A stretch of 64,000 nt of DNA from Rhodoferax antarcticus ANT.BR (GTDB lineage Bacteria > Pseudomonadota > Gammaproteobacteria > Burkholderiales > Burkholderiaceae_C): the NCBI RefSeq assembly GCF_001938565.1, contig NZ_MSYM01000018.1:124001-188000 (forward strand). Reading direction: 5' to 3'. Both the position numbers and the translations under genes were made by a program. Below the pieces are notes generated by a model that saw only the letters and a program-made list of their open reading frames with translations, made no database searches and had not been told where the DNA came from. Positions 34,060 through 43,665 of the stretch are shown here, piece after piece (positions within the stretch are counted from its first letter, which is position 1; each line of letters starts with the position of its first letter).

Positions 34060-35559
34060 ATGACCCGCGCCGCCCGCGTTATCAGCTTCATCGAAAAGCA
34101 TTGCGTGACGCCTGACGGTGCCCATGTTGGCATGCCCATGGTGCTGGCAAAGTTCCAAAAGGACTTCATCCGCGCCGTGTACGACAACGCCGCCGGCACG
34201 CGCCGCGCCATCCTGAGCGTGAGCCGCAAGAACGGCAAGACCGGCCTGATCGCCGGGCTACTGCTGGCGCACCTGGTCGGTCCTGAATCCAAGCAAAACA
34301 GTCAGATTATCAGCGGGGCCATGAGCCGCGACCAAGCCGCCTTGGTGTTCAACCTGGCCGCCAAGATGGTGCAGCTTTCGCCCCGGTTGTCTGGCATCGT
34401 GCGCATCGTTCCGAGCGGAAAGCGCCTGCTAGGCCTGCCGCTCAATACCGAATACCGCGCCCTGGCCGCTGATGGCAGGACTGCGCACGGCCTGAGCCCG
34501 GTGCTGGCCATCTTGGATGAAATTGGCCAGGTGCGTGGCCCGCAGTCCGATTTTGTTGACGCCATTACCACCAGTCAGGGCGCGCATGAATCGCCACTGC
34601 TGATCGCCATATCGACGCAGGCCGCCAGTGATGCCGACCTCCTTTCGGTTTGGTTGGACGATGCCCAATTGAGCGCCGACCCGCGCATCGTGTGTCGCCT
34701 GTATGCGGCGCCTGATGGGTGTGACCTGCTAGACCTGGAGGCTTGGAAGTTAGCCAATCCGGCGCTGGGGATTTTTCGCAGCCTTGACGACTTGCGCGAG
34801 CAGATGACGCAAGCGCAACGCATGCCATCCATGGAAAACAGCGCCCGTAACCTGCTGCTGAATCAGCGGGTGAGCACAGAAAGCCCGTTCTGTTCGCCAG
34901 ACGTGTGGCGGGCCTGTGGCGGGCCTGTGCACCCTTTTGATGGGCCTGTGTATGTCGGCCTGGACTTGTCGGCACGCATTGACCTGACGGCCGCTGTTGT
35001 CATTGGCCAGGTGGGCGATGTGTGGCAGGTGGTGCCGTACTTTTGGACGCCAGAGCAAGGACTGGCTGAGCGTGCCAGGCGCGACCGTGCACCCTATGAC
35101 GTGTGGGCCAAACAAGGCCACCTGCGCACAACGCCAGGCGCAAGCGTCGATTACAGCTTTGTGGCCACCGCGCTGGCCGAGCTGCTGGCCGATCTGGACG
35201 TTAGAGCTGTGGCCTTCGACCGCTGGCGCATTGACGTGTTCAAACGCGAGCTGGACAACATCGGCTGCGATCTGCCCATGGTGCCGTTTGGCCAGGGTTT
35301 CAAGGATATGGCCCCGGCATTGGATGCGCTGGAGGCTGAGCTGCTGAACCGGCGCATCGCCCACGGTGGGCACCCGGTACTCACGATGTGCGCAGCCAAT
35401 GCCACGGTGACCAAAGATCCCGCCGGTGGGCGCAAGTTCGAGAAAAGCCGCAGCACGGGCAGCATTGACGGTATGCAGGCGCTGGCCATGGCCCTGGGTG
35501 CCGCCACCAAAGCCGAGCAGGAACAGGCGTTCTCGCTCGATAGTTTCACATTCGTTTAA
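34060..35559 (+). CDS. phage terminase large subunit
   Basis: The 499-residue packaging motor and nuclease has Walker A in SVSRKNGKTGL (about 57), Walker B in VLAILDEIGQ (about 152), and a C-terminal nuclease with VGLDLSARIDLT (about 303) and the acidic AFDRWRID (about 387). ATG 34060 is preferred; a TTG five codons upstream is also in frame. It is the last island gene. Nothing tail-like follows. Confidence 0.92.
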   Translation: MTRAARVISFIEKHCVTPDGAHVGMPMVLAKFQKDFIRAVYDNAAGTRRAILSVSRKNGKTGLIAGLLLAHLVGPESKQNSQIISGAMSRDQAALVFNLAAKMVQLSPRLSGIVRIVPSGKRLLGLPLNTEYRALAADGRTAHGLSPVLAILDEIGQVRGPQSDFVDAITTSQGAHESPLLIAISTQAASDADLLSVWLDDAQLSADPRIVCRLYAAPDGCDLLDLEAWKLANPALGIFRSLDDLREQMTQAQRMPSMENSARNLLLNQRVSTESPFCSPDVWRACGGPVHPFDGPVYVGLDLSARIDLTAAVVIGQVGDVWQVVPYFWTPEQGLAERARRDRAPYDVWAKQGHLRTTPGASVDYSFVATALAELLADLDVRAVAFDRWRIDVFKRELDNIGCDLPMVPFGQGFKDMAPALDALEAELLNRRIAHGGHPVLTMCAANATVTKDPAGGRKFEKSRSTGSIDGMQALAMALGAATKAEQEQAFSLDSFTFV

Positions 35560-35940
35560 AACCCTGTCTGGGGGGTGCCCGCAAGGGCAAGGCCAGCAGC
35601 AGATTAGCCGGTTTAGTGCTGCTTTTCAAAAAAACACCGGCAGTCAGTGCGCTCTTTCATAGAGGGCGTGAACTGACAAACCGGGCAGGGTGTGCGCTGT
35701 GCCACCCTGCCCACCCCTATTTTGTGGGTTGTCGTGCACGCGTCTGCACTGAATTGGTTATGTAGGTTGAATCGGTTTGCCCCAGCCAAGCTGCGAAAAG
35801 TGTCAGATGCAGAAAACGGTTTGAACAAGCGTTTATTTCTACATTGCGACTTGGCAAGTTCTAAAAGAACGTGTTGCAGAATGCGCATTTTTGCAACGAT
35901 GGCTTAGATGATGGGATAGAAAAAAACATCATCGTAGAAA
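35560..35940. other. right end of the island, noncoding
   Basis: No gene is recognised. The notable feature is a 10-bp perfect stem, GGGCAGGGTG (35683-35692) and CACCCTGCCC (35703-35712), with a 10-base loop and no T-run. It may end the packaging operon or mark a packaging or excision site. Confidence 0.5.
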
Positions 35941-35996
35941 ATGAAAAAACCCTAAGTAAATCAATCACTTAGGGTTTTCATTTGGCGGAGCGGACG
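35941..35996. repeat. attR: 56-bp direct repeat with island-derived terminator
   Basis: Right copy of the attachment repeat. Its hairpin reads AAACCCTAAGT/ACTTAGGGTTT, whereas attL has G-C in place of the A-T pair at repeat positions 9 and 35. It now serves as the 3' end and terminator of the intact tRNA-Asp. Confidence 0.92.
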
Positions 35997-36059
35997 GGAC
36001 TCGAACCCGCGACCCCCGGCGTGACAGGCCGGTATTCTAACCAACTGAACTACCACTCC
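35983..36059 (-). tRNA. tRNA-Asp (GTC)
   Basis: A 77-base cloverleaf on the minus strand beginning GGAGTGGTAGTTCAG, anticodon GTC in CCTGTCACG, T-arm GGTTCGAGTCC, and encoded CCA. It is the integration target; the island replaced its last bases with an identical copy. Confidence 0.96.
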
Positions 36060-36148
36060 TGGTAGCTAACGTTTACTCTTTCGAGCCAAGCCATCTGCTT
36101 TTTCAAGCAAACCGTTAGTGACTTGCGCCGCTTTATCTTGCGATAATT

Positions 36149-36224
36149 TGGCGACCCCACGGGGATTCGAACCCCGGTACCTACCGTGAAAGGGTAGTGT
36201 CCTAGGCCTCTAGACGATGGGGTC
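36149..36224 (-). tRNA. tRNA-Glu (TTC)
   Basis: A 76-base cloverleaf beginning GACCCCATCGTCTAG, anticodon TTC in CCTTTCACG, T-arm GGTTCGAATCC, encoded CCA. It lies near gltX, which charges it. Confidence 0.96.
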
Positions 36225-36253
36225 AAAACCTTTTGGACTAACCAGTCAACCTT

Positions 36254-36329
<76 letters not shown>

Positions 36330-36392
36330 AAAACCACTTGCTTCTTTTACAAGCTGCCCGTAATTCCCAAGCCTCAAATTATAGTATGAAAA

Positions 36393-37799
36393 TTAAGCCT
36401 GCTTCAGCCTGTGAATCACTATTTCTCTGGAAAAAAGCGCCAACATCGCGTCGACCGACGGTGTGTGGGCGGTGCCCGCCACCAAAACGCGCACTGGCAT
36501 GGCCAAATGCGGCATTTTCAGGCCGCAAGAGGTCAGCACTTCCTTGATGGCCGCCGAAATACCGGCTTTGTCCCAAGTGCAACTCGCAAACTTGCCAACC
36601 AGTAGGCTCAACGCAGGTTTGATGGCGTCGGTGACATGCTGCGACAGCTCAGCTTCAGTCGGTGTCACATCGGCGTAAAACACGACTGCCCAGTCTGCCA
36701 GCGCCACGGTGGTGTCGCAGCGGTCTTTGAACAAGGCACAAATGCCGGTCAAGCGCGCGTCCGGCGTGATGCCGCGCTTTTGCAACTGCTCTTGCACCAG
36801 CGGCGCCAGCACCTCGTCAGCGCTGGCCTTGAGGTGCTGGGCGTTGACCCAACGCAGTTTGGCCTCGTCAAACTGCGCCGCACTTTTGCCCAGGTGGTCC
36901 AGGTTGAACCATTGCAAGAACTGCTCACGGCTGAAGATTTCGTCATCGCCGTGGCTCCAACCCAGGCGCGCCAGGTAGTTCACCATGGCCTCAGGCAGGT
37001 AGCCTTCTTCGCGGTACCGGGTGACTGGCTTGGCACCGTTGCGCTTGCTCATCTTTTCACCGAGCTCGTTGAGCACGGTGGGCAGGTGGGCATACACCGG
37101 GTGCTCTTTGCCCAGCGCTTTGAAAATATTGATCTGGCGCGGCGTGTTGTTGACATGGTCGTCACCGCGAATCACATGGGTGATGGCCATGTCGATGTCG
37201 TCCACCACCACACAGAAGTTGTAGGTGGGTGTGCCGTCTGGGCGGGCAATCACCAGGTCGTCGAGTTCGTCGTTGCTGATTTCGATGCGCCCCTTGACCT
37301 TGTCGTCCCACACCACCGAGCCACTCTGGGGGTTTTTGAAACGCAGCACCGGCTGCACCCCATCGGGAATCGGCAGCAAGACCTTGCCTTCAGCGGGTCG
37401 CCAGGTGCCGTCGTAACGTGGCTTCTCTTTGGCTGCCGTCTGGCGGTCGCGCAGCAAGTCAAGCTCTACCAGGCTCATGTAGCACGGGTAAACATGGCCT
37501 GCGGCCACCAGGTCGGCCAGCACTTCCTTGTAGCGGTCCATGCGCTGCATTTGGTAGAACGGACCCTCGTCATGGTCCAGACCCATCCATTTCATGCCCT
37601 CAATGATCACGTCAACTGCCGCCTGGCTGGAGCGCTCCAGGTCGGTGTCTTCAATGCGCAAAATGAAATCGCCACCGGTAGAGCGTGCGAACGCCCACGG
37701 ATACAGCGCTGAGCGGATATTGCCCAGGTGGATAAAGCCGGTGGGCGACGGTGCGAAGCGGGTGCGGGTGTGTTGAGAAGGTGTCACAGGTGCATTCAT
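36393..37799 (-). CDS. gltX: glutamyl-tRNA synthetase
   Basis: The 468-residue class I synthetase charges tRNA-Glu. It has the HIGH-type motif [11 protein letters not shown] (about 17-27) and KMSKR (about 249-253). Rossmann core and C-terminal anticodon-binding domain are full length. It is the last gene of the folC to gltX run; the three tRNAs, including tRNA-Glu, follow it in the same direction. One base separates it from metZ. Confidence 0.97.
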   Translation of the reverse strand: MNAPVTPSQHTRTRFAPSPTGFIHLGNIRSALYPWAFARSTGGDFILRIEDTDLERSSQAAVDVIIEGMKWMGLDHDEGPFYQMQRMDRYKEVLADLVAAGHVYPCYMSLVELDLLRDRQTAAKEKPRYDGTWRPAEGKVLLPIPDGVQPVLRFKNPQSGSVVWDDKVKGRIEISNDELDDLVIARPDGTPTYNFCVVVDDIDMAITHVIRGDDHVNNTPRQINIFKALGKEHPVYAHLPTVLNELGEKMSKRNGAKPVTRYREEGYLPEAMVNYLARLGWSHGDDEIFSREQFLQWFNLDHLGKSAAQFDEAKLRWVNAQHLKASADEVLAPLVQEQLQKRGITPDARLTGICALFKDRCDTTVALADWAVVFYADVTPTEAELSQHVTDAIKPALSLLVGKFASCTWDKAGISAAIKEVLTSCGLKMPHLAMPVRVLVAGTAHTPSVDAMLALFSREIVIHRLKQA

Positions 37800-37800
37800 A

Positions 37801-39012
37801 TCAAAAAGAGGTCAGGCCGCGTTCCAGATCGGCCTGTATATCGAACAGGTGTTCCAGGCCCACCGCCACGCGAATCAGCCCCTGACTCACGCCAGCGAGT
37901 GAGCGTTGCGCAGGCGTCAGACGACCATGCGAGGTGCTGGCCGGATGCGCCAGCAGGGTTTTGGTGTCGCCCAGGTTGGTGCACCGCGACAGGGTTTGCA
38001 AGCTGTCCAGCAGGTGGAAAGCGCGCTGGCGGGCCAACTCGTCACCCGTGGCTTTCACCTCGAACGACAGCACCGCACCGCCACAGTTGGACTGCTGCGC
38101 CATGGCCAGCAGGTGCTGCGGATGGCTCGGCAAGCCAGGGTAATGCACAGCTGCCACTGCGGGATGCGCCTGCAGCCATTGCGCCAGTGTCAAGGCACGG
38201 GCAGATTGCGCCTGCATGCGGATGTCCAGCGTTTCCAGCCCCTTGAGTACCACCCAGGCATTGAAAGGCGCCAGTGTCATACCGGCGCTTTTGAGCACCG
38301 GCAAAAAGGATTCAGTGACCAGTTTCTCACTGGCACACAAGGCACCGGCCATCACCCGGCCCTGCCCGTCCAGGTACTTTGTGCCGGAATGCGTGACGAT
38401 GTCGGCACCCAGCGCCATGGGGCGCTGCAGCGCTGGCGTGGCAAAACAGTTGTCCACCGCCAGCAACGCACCGGCGTTGTGGGCGATGTCTGCCAGCGCT
38501 CGGATGTCGCACACCTCGGTCAGCGGGTTGGTGGGGGTTTCGGCAAACAGCAGTTTGGTGGCGGGCTCGATGGCGGCCTGCCAGGCGGCGGCATCGGTTT
38601 GCGGCACAAAAGTAGAACGCACGCCAAACTTGGCCAGATCCGTACCAATGAGCTTGATGGTGGAGCCGAACATCGAGTGTGAACAGATCACATGGTCGCC
38701 GCTTTTCAGCAGGCCCATGCACATCATCAGGATGGCGGACATGCCCGACGCGGTGGAGATACAAGCCGGTGCGCCTTCCATGGCCGCCAGGCGCTGCTCG
38801 AAACTGGCCACAGTGGGGTTGCCGTAGCGCCCGTAAGTGAAGCCTTCTTCGTCACCGGCAAAGCGGCGCGCGCTGGCCTCGGCGCTGGGCTGCACATAAC
38901 CACTGGTGAGGAAGAGCGCCTCAGAATGTTCGCCATATTGGCTGCGTTCGCTGGCAACGCGCACCGCCCGCGTTTGGGCGTGCAGGTGATCGGGGAGCTT
39001 CTGCGTGGACAT
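37801..39012 (-). CDS. metZ: O-succinylhomoserine sulfhydrylase
   Basis: The 403-residue PLP enzyme of the Cys/Met family makes homocysteine from O-succinylhomoserine and sulfide. It has the YGRYGNPT motif (about 60-67), PLP-Lys in [10 protein letters not shown] (about 205-214), and the Asp of AVDNCFATP. The purF-metZ order is typical of betaproteobacteria and pseudomonads. Two bases separate it from purF. Confidence 0.94.
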   Translation of the reverse strand: MSTQKLPDHLHAQTRAVRVASERSQYGEHSEALFLTSGYVQPSAEASARRFAGDEEGFTYGRYGNPTVASFEQRLAAMEGAPACISTASGMSAILMMCMGLLKSGDHVICSHSMFGSTIKLIGTDLAKFGVRSTFVPQTDAAAWQAAIEPATKLLFAETPTNPLTEVCDIRALADIAHNAGALLAVDNCFATPALQRPMALGADIVTHSGTKYLDGQGRVMAGALCASEKLVTESFLPVLKSAGMTLAPFNAWVVLKGLETLDIRMQAQSARALTLAQWLQAHPAVAAVHYPGLPSHPQHLLAMAQQSNCGGAVLSFEVKATGDELARQRAFHLLDSLQTLSRCTNLGDTKTLLAHPASTSHGRLTPAQRSLAGVSQGLIRVAVGLEHLFDIQADLERGLTSF

Positions 39013-39014
39013 GT

Positions 39015-40514
39015 TCAGTCCTCGTGGTTGGGCAGCGCCAGGCGTGAGTTGTCGTCCTGGTTTTCTTCGATACCGACACGGTGCGTGTTCATGCGCTCGA
39101 TGTCGGCAGCGGTGATATCGCCGGTGACATAAATGCCATCAAAACACGAGGCATCAAAACCCTTGACCGCTGGATTGAGCGAACCCACAGCCTTTTTCAT
39201 GGCCTCAACATCCTGATAAATCAGCGCGTCGCAGCCGATGATCTCGCGAATTTCGTCCACCGTGCGGTTGTGCGCCACCAGCTCTTGCGAGGTGGGCATA
39301 TCGATGCCATACACATTGGGGTACCGCACCGGCGGCGCAGCGCTGGCCATGTAGACCTTGCGGGCACCGGCGTCGCGCGCCATCTGCACAATTTCTTTGG
39401 AGGTGGTGCCACGCACAATGGAATCGTCCACCAGCAGCACATTGCGGCCCTTGAACTCGCTGGCGATCACGTTGAGCTTCTGGCGCACCGATTTTTTGCG
39501 CACCGATTGCCCCGGCATGATGAAAGTGCGACCCACATAACGGTTCTTCACAAACCCTTCGCGGTAAGGCAAACCCAGCAGTTGTGCCAGCTGAGCGGCG
39601 CTGGGTCGGCTGGATTCGGGAATGGGGATGACCACGTCAATCTCGTTGGGCGGCACGGTGGAAATCACCCGCTTGGCCAGGGTTTCGCCAAGGTTCAGGC
39701 GCGCCTGGTAAACCGAGATACCGTCCAGCACCGAATCTGGCCGGGCTAGGTAGACAAATTCAAAAATACACGGGTTCAGCACCGGCGCGTCAGCACATTG
39801 CTGGGCGTGCATCTGACCTTGCATATCAATAAACACCGCTTCACCGGGCGCAATGTTGCGCTCGAACTTGTGCGACGTGCCTTCCAGCGCCACCGATTCA
39901 CTGGCCATCATCCAGGTGTCGTCGGTGCGGCCCAGGCACAGCGGACGAATGCCAAACGGGTCACGAAACGCCAGCACACCATGCCCGGCAATCATGGCAA
40001 TCACCGCGTAAGACCCCTTGATGCGCCGGTGCACTTTGCGCACCGCTTCAAACACATCGCCCGGCGTGAGCGGCATGCCGCGTGTCGTGGCTTCAATCTC
40101 GTGCGCCAGCACGTTGAGCAGCACTTCGGAGTCGCTCTCGGTGTTGATGTGGCGGTGGTCGGCGTTGAACAGCTCGGCCTTAAGCACCTGTGCGTTGGTC
40201 AGGTTGCCGTTGTGCACCAGCACGATGCCAAACGGTGCGTTCACATAAAACGGCTGGGCTTCTTCTTCGCTGAACGCATTGCCTGCCGTGGGGTAGCGCA
40301 CCTGGCCCAGACCGCAGTTGCCGGGCAGCGAGCGCATGTTGCGGGTGCGAAACACGTCGCGCACCATGCCTTTGGCCTTGTGCATGAAAAACTTGCGTTC
40401 TTGCTGGGTGACGATCCCGGCTGCATCCTGACCTCGGTGTTGCAACAGCAGCAACGCGTCATAAATCAGCTGGTTAACAGGTGCATTGCTGACAACGCCG
40501 ACGATTCCACACAT
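39015..40514 (-). CDS. purF: amidophosphoribosyltransferase
   Basis: The 499-residue enzyme catalyses the first step of purine synthesis, PRPP plus glutamine to phosphoribosylamine. Nucleophile Cys2 follows the start (MCGIVGV), the Ntn glutaminase spans about 2-230, and the PRTase loop is VLLVDDSIVRGTTS (about 360-373). Operon with cvpA upstream and metZ downstream. Confidence 0.97.
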   Translation of the reverse strand: MCGIVGVVSNAPVNQLIYDALLLLQHRGQDAAGIVTQQERKFFMHKAKGMVRDVFRTRNMRSLPGNCGLGQVRYPTAGNAFSEEEAQPFYVNAPFGIVLVHNGNLTNAQVLKAELFNADHRHINTESDSEVLLNVLAHEIEATTRGMPLTPGDVFEAVRKVHRRIKGSYAVIAMIAGHGVLAFRDPFGIRPLCLGRTDDTWMMASESVALEGTSHKFERNIAPGEAVFIDMQGQMHAQQCADAPVLNPCIFEFVYLARPDSVLDGISVYQARLNLGETLAKRVISTVPPNEIDVVIPIPESSRPSAAQLAQLLGLPYREGFVKNRYVGRTFIMPGQSVRKKSVRQKLNVIASEFKGRNVLLVDDSIVRGTTSKEIVQMARDAGARKVYMASAAPPVRYPNVYGIDMPTSQELVAHNRTVDEIREIIGCDALIYQDVEAMKKAVGSLNPAVKGFDASCFDGIYVTGDITAADIERMNTHRVGIEENQDDNSRLALPNHED

Positions 40515-40545
40515 TTTTTATGTTTCCTGGTTATTCAACGACGCC

Positions 40546-41040
40546 TCAAGCGGGCAAAAACTTGTCCAGATCACGCGGCAGGGATGGTTTGAGCCCTTTG
40601 AGGGTGCCCGCCGCCAGCCTGGCACCCACCGACTCTTGCCAGGACACGCTGTCTTTCATCGGTGTCAGATGCACCACCACGGTGGCCAGCAACAACAGCA
40701 GCACCCCGCGCGTGGCACCAAAAATAGCGCCCAAAGTGCGGTCAACCGGGCTCAAGCCGACCGCCGCGGTAAGCTTTTTGATCACCACCGCCAGCAGACC
40801 ACCCACCACCAGCACCAGCACAAACACCAGCAGAAAACCTGCGCCGTAGCGCATGGCAGAACTGGCACCGCTCATGGGCAGCATCTGAGCGGCATCCAGG
40901 GCGAACAGCCGGGCCAGCACAAACGCCACCACCCAGTTGACCAGCGACAACACCTCGTAGACCAAGCCGCGCCAGGCACCCAGCGCCATCGACAGCACCA
41001 GCACTACCGCAAAAATCCAGTCAAGCGCGGACATGGTCAA
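40546..41040 (-). CDS. cvpA: CvpA family membrane protein
   Basis: The 164-residue inner-membrane protein has four hydrophobic segments (about 5-25, 28-48, 65-90, 105-125), matching CvpA. The family is needed for colicin V export in E. coli and for envelope stress resistance elsewhere. Its place right before purF is conserved. Confidence 0.92.
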   Translation of the reverse strand: MTMSALDWIFAVVLVLSMALGAWRGLVYEVLSLVNWVVAFVLARLFALDAAQMLPMSGASSAMRYGAGFLLVFVLVLVVGGLLAVVIKKLTAAVGLSPVDRTLGAIFGATRGVLLLLLATVVVHLTPMKDSVSWQESVGARLAAGTLKGLKPSLPRDLDKFLPA

Positions 41041-41050
41041 GCAGCTGCCC

Positions 41051-41884
41051 CTACAGCGTGAGCACGGCGGCAGGAAGGCTCAACTTCTTGACCTTTTCGG
41101 CCGCTTTTTCGGCCTCGGCCCGTGTCGCAAAGGGCCCCAGCCGCACGCGAATGCGCTGTCCGTCTTTGGTTTGCGCGGTTTGTGCGTAGGTCTTCAGCCC
41201 GGCGCGCTCCAGCTTCATGCGCACCTCATGGGCGCGGGCGTTCTCGGCAAAGGCACCGACCTGGACCACAAAACGTCCCTCAGTCGCTGGCGGCTTGGTG
41301 GCGACTGGATTGGCGTCGGCTGCCTCTGCCTTGACGGTTTGGGTTGCTTTGGCGGCTTTGGCATCAGCCTCTTTGCCGTCCAGCAGGGCCTGCGCCCGAT
41401 TGGTCTCTGGCTTGGTCGGCTCGGGTTTGCTGACGGCAGGCGCTTCCTTCTCTATTATATTGGTAGCTGCCTGCGCTTTATCCGTAAGGGCTAGGGGTGG
41501 TTTTGATGCATTATTGTTATCTGCACTGGCAGCAGCAGTCTCATTGGTCTTCTCTGGCGAAACCGGTGTCGCAGGCTTGGCTACAGCCTCGGCTGCTACC
41601 TCAGGCGCTGTCGCAGTGGCCACCGGAGGTGCCACTGCCGGTGTGGCAGGAATCACCAGCGCAGGCACCTTGTTTCTGTCGGGGATAGAGATCGGCGTGT
41701 CGACTGCCATTGGCCGGGGCTGCTTGTCAAACAGCATGGGCAGGCCAACGACCCCAATCAGCACCAGCAGCGTGGCACCCGCCAGCCGGTATTTGGCGCG
41801 CTGGCGAATGGCTTCGATGCTTTGCGGTTGCGCCGGCGCCCTGGGAGATTCATCAGTGCCCTTGCGAAACTTGAAAAAAGCCAT
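41051..41884 (-). CDS. SPOR-domain cell-division protein (DedD-like)
   Basis: The 277-residue protein has a short cytoplasmic start, one membrane helix (about 32-52, LAGATLLVLIGVVGLPML), a long Ala/Pro/Lys-rich linker and a C-terminal SPOR domain (about 198-275, GRFVVQVGAFAENARAHEV). SPOR domains bind denuded glycan at the septum. A dispersed repeat copy is inside the linker (41457-41504) and encodes part of it in frame (LALTDKAQAATN). Between folC and cvpA, the usual dedD place. Confidence 0.88.
   Translation of the reverse strand: MAFFKFRKGTDESPRAPAQPQSIEAIRQRAKYRLAGATLLVLIGVVGLPMLFDKQPRPMAVDTPISIPDRNKVPALVIPATPAVAPPVATATAPEVAAEAVAKPATPVSPEKTNETAAASADNNNASKPPLALTDKAQAATNIIEKEAPAVSKPEPTKPETNRAQALLDGKEADAKAAKATQTVKAEAADANPVATKPPATEGRFVVQVGAFAENARAHEVRMKLERAGLKTYAQTAQTKDGQRIRVRLGPFATRAEAEKAAEKVKKLSLPAAVLTL
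41457..41504 (+). repeat. dispersed repeat copy 8, inside the SPOR-domain gene
   Basis: Reads GGTAGCTGCCTGCGCTTTAT, then CCGTAAGGGCTAGGGG. It lies in the linker region where insertions are harmless. Confidence 0.7.
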
Positions 41885-41903
41885 GCTGGTGTGTGGTGGT
41901 GAA

Positions 41904-43220
41904 TCAGGAGGTGGGGAGGTGTTTGGCCGCTAGCCGGGGCGTGCCGTCTTTCAAGACGCCGCCGACGGTAAAAAACGACCCGAAGACGACGATTCTATCA
42001 GCGGGGTCTGCGCCAGCGAGGGCCGCCTGCAGGGCGGATTCGGGGTCGGCGTGCAGCGTGGCAGTGACATTTGTGCGCTTGTTTTGCGCCTGCCATTGCG
42101 CCAACAATGCGGCGCCCGAGAACGCACGGGGCGTGGGCAAATCAGTGAAATACCACTTGTCAATGATGGGGCCGATGCGCGCCAGCATGGCGTCCAAATC
42201 TTTGTCGGCCATGGCGCCAAACACCGCGTGGGTGGTCGGGAAAAAACCCATTGCGTCCAGATTGGCGGTGAGCGCGGCCACCGCATGCGGGTTGTGCGCC
42301 ACGTCCAGCACCAGGGTCGGCTGGCCCGGCACGATCTGAAAACGCCCGGGCAGTTCTGCCGACAGCAACCCGCAGCGCACCGCCTGCGCGGTCACTGGCA
42401 GCTGCTCGCGCAGCGCCACCAGCGCCGCCAGCACGCCTGCGGCATTCACCAGCTGATTGGCACCGCGCAGCGACGGGTACGCCATGCCCGCATAACGCCT
42501 GCCCCGCCCGGCCCAGGCCCACTGCTGCTTGTCGCCAGACACATTGAAGTCCAGCCCGACGCGCCACACATCCGCACCCACCTCCAGCGCCCGGTCCAGC
42601 ACGCTTTGCGGCGGCACCGGGTCACTGATGATCGCCGGCTTGCCAGTGCGCATGATGCCGGCCTTCTCGTAACCAATGGCTTCCCGGTCGCTGCCCAGCA
42701 AAGCCATGTGGTCCAGGTCGACGCTGGTGATGATGGCGCAGTCTGGCTCAATGATGTTCACCGCATCCAGGCGTCCGCCCAGGCCTACCTCCAGAACCAC
42801 GACATCCAGCGTGTGGTGGCGCATCACGTCCAGAATCGCCAGCGTGGAAAACTCGAAATAGGTGAGCGAAATAAGCTCATCATTTTGGCATCTGGCCCTT
42901 TCCACGCTTGCGAAAGATGCCATCAATTCAGTAGCATCTACTGACGCACCATTGAGCCGCAGTCGCTCTTCAAAGTCCACCAGATGCGGCGAGGTGTAGA
43001 CGCCAGTGCGGTAGCCTGCCTGCAGAAAAATGGCTTCGAGCATGGCGCAAGTAGAGCCTTTGCCGTTGGTGCCGGCCACGGTGATCACCGGGCATTTCAT
43101 GCTGATGGCCATGCGCTGCGCCACGGTGCGCACCCGCTCCAGGGTCATATCGATGGCGGTGGGGTGGAGTTGCTCGCAGTAGACCAGCCACTCGTTGAGG
43201 GTTTGGAAAGAATGTGTCAT
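41904..43220 (-). CDS. folC: bifunctional folylpolyglutamate / dihydrofolate synthase
   Basis: The 438-residue Mur-ligase-family enzyme adds glutamate to folates and makes dihydrofolate. It has the P-loop TVAGTNGKGSTCAM (about 46-59), the YTSPHLVDFEER loop and EVGLGGRLDAVN (about 142-153). ATG 43220 begins the conserved N-terminus; an in-frame extension to 43370 runs into the divergent gene's leader. It is the first window gene of the operon down to gltX. Confidence 0.94.
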   Translation of the reverse strand: MTHSFQTLNEWLVYCEQLHPTAIDMTLERVRTVAQRMAISMKCPVITVAGTNGKGSTCAMLEAIFLQAGYRTGVYTSPHLVDFEERLRLNGASVDATELMASFASVERARCQNDELISLTYFEFSTLAILDVMRHHTLDVVVLEVGLGGRLDAVNIIEPDCAIITSVDLDHMALLGSDREAIGYEKAGIMRTGKPAIISDPVPPQSVLDRALEVGADVWRVGLDFNVSGDKQQWAWAGRGRRYAGMAYPSLRGANQLVNAAGVLAALVALREQLPVTAQAVRCGLLSAELPGRFQIVPGQPTLVLDVAHNPHAVAALTANLDAMGFFPTTHAVFGAMADKDLDAMLARIGPIIDKWYFTDLPTPRAFSGAALLAQWQAQNKRTNVTATLHADPESALQAALAGADPADRIVVFGSFFTVGGVLKDGTPRLAAKHLPTS

Positions 43221-43290
43221 AGCGGCCCGAATTGTCGCGCAGGTGGGCGCATCTGGCAGGGTTAACCCGGTTAATGGCATCATTGTCGGC

Positions 43291-43665
43291 ATGAAAAATC
43301 CCGAAAAAACCACCTCCCACGTCACCGTTTTCGGTATTCCCAACTGCGACACGGTGAAAAAGGCCCGCACCTGGCTGGCTGGGCAGGCGCTGGAGGTGGC
43401 GTTTCATGACTTCAAAAAGCAAGGGGTGCCAGTTGACTTGCTGCCCGGCTGGCTGGCGGCTGTGGGCTGGGAGGCACTGGTGAACCACAAGGGCACGACT
43501 TGGCGCAAGCTCGATGAAGCCACACGGCTGGCGGTTGTCGACGATGCATCGGCCACGGCGCTGATGCTGGCCAACCCCAGCGTGATCAAGCGGCCGGTGG
43601 TGGTGTGGGGCGATGGCTCGGTGAGCGTGGGGTTTTCTGCTGAGGCGTTTGCTGGGCGGGTTTGA
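43291..43665 (+). CDS. ArsC/Spx-family protein (YffB-like)
   Basis: A 124-residue thioredoxin-fold protein with one active-site Cys in GIPNCDTVKKARTWL (about 16-30) and the RPVVVW stretch near the end (about 100). It resembles YffB and other ArsC-like reductases; true arsenate reduction is unproven for this branch. Divergent from folC, 70 bases apart. Confidence 0.88.
   Translation: MKNPEKTTSHVTVFGIPNCDTVKKARTWLAGQALEVAFHDFKKQGVPVDLLPGWLAAVGWEALVNHKGTTWRKLDEATRLAVVDDASATALMLANPSVIKRPVVVWGDGSVSVGFSAEAFAGRV

Larger units (their letters stand above)
25398..35996 (+). mobile_element. integrated island, probable capsid-forming PICI (phage satellite)
   Basis: A 10.6-kb island bounded by 56-bp direct repeats, inserted at the 3' end of tRNA-Asp. 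All genes point right: integrase, unknown, AlpA-like, primase-like, DUF3987 protein, TubC-like, then capsid, protease, portal, HNH, TerS, TerL. There are no tail, connector, holin, lysin or classic repressor genes. That set and the capsid-to-terminase order match capsid-forming phage-inducible chromosomal islands, which make their own heads and use a helper phage's tails. A decayed prophage is the alternative, but the genes are intact and tightly packed. Confidence 0.8.

Noticed and set aside
25398..35996. Complete prophage
   Set aside because: No tail, holin, lysin, connector or repressor genes, and only 10.6 kb between intact att sites.
36636..37712. Long open frame antisense to gltX
   Set aside because: No family resemblance; gltX on the other strand is unmistakable.
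42870..42935. A further repeat copy inside folC
   Set aside because: Some likeness on the minus strand (TTGATGGCATC ... AAAGGGCCAGATGCC), but the encoded residues align normally with FolC proteins, so likeness may be chance.
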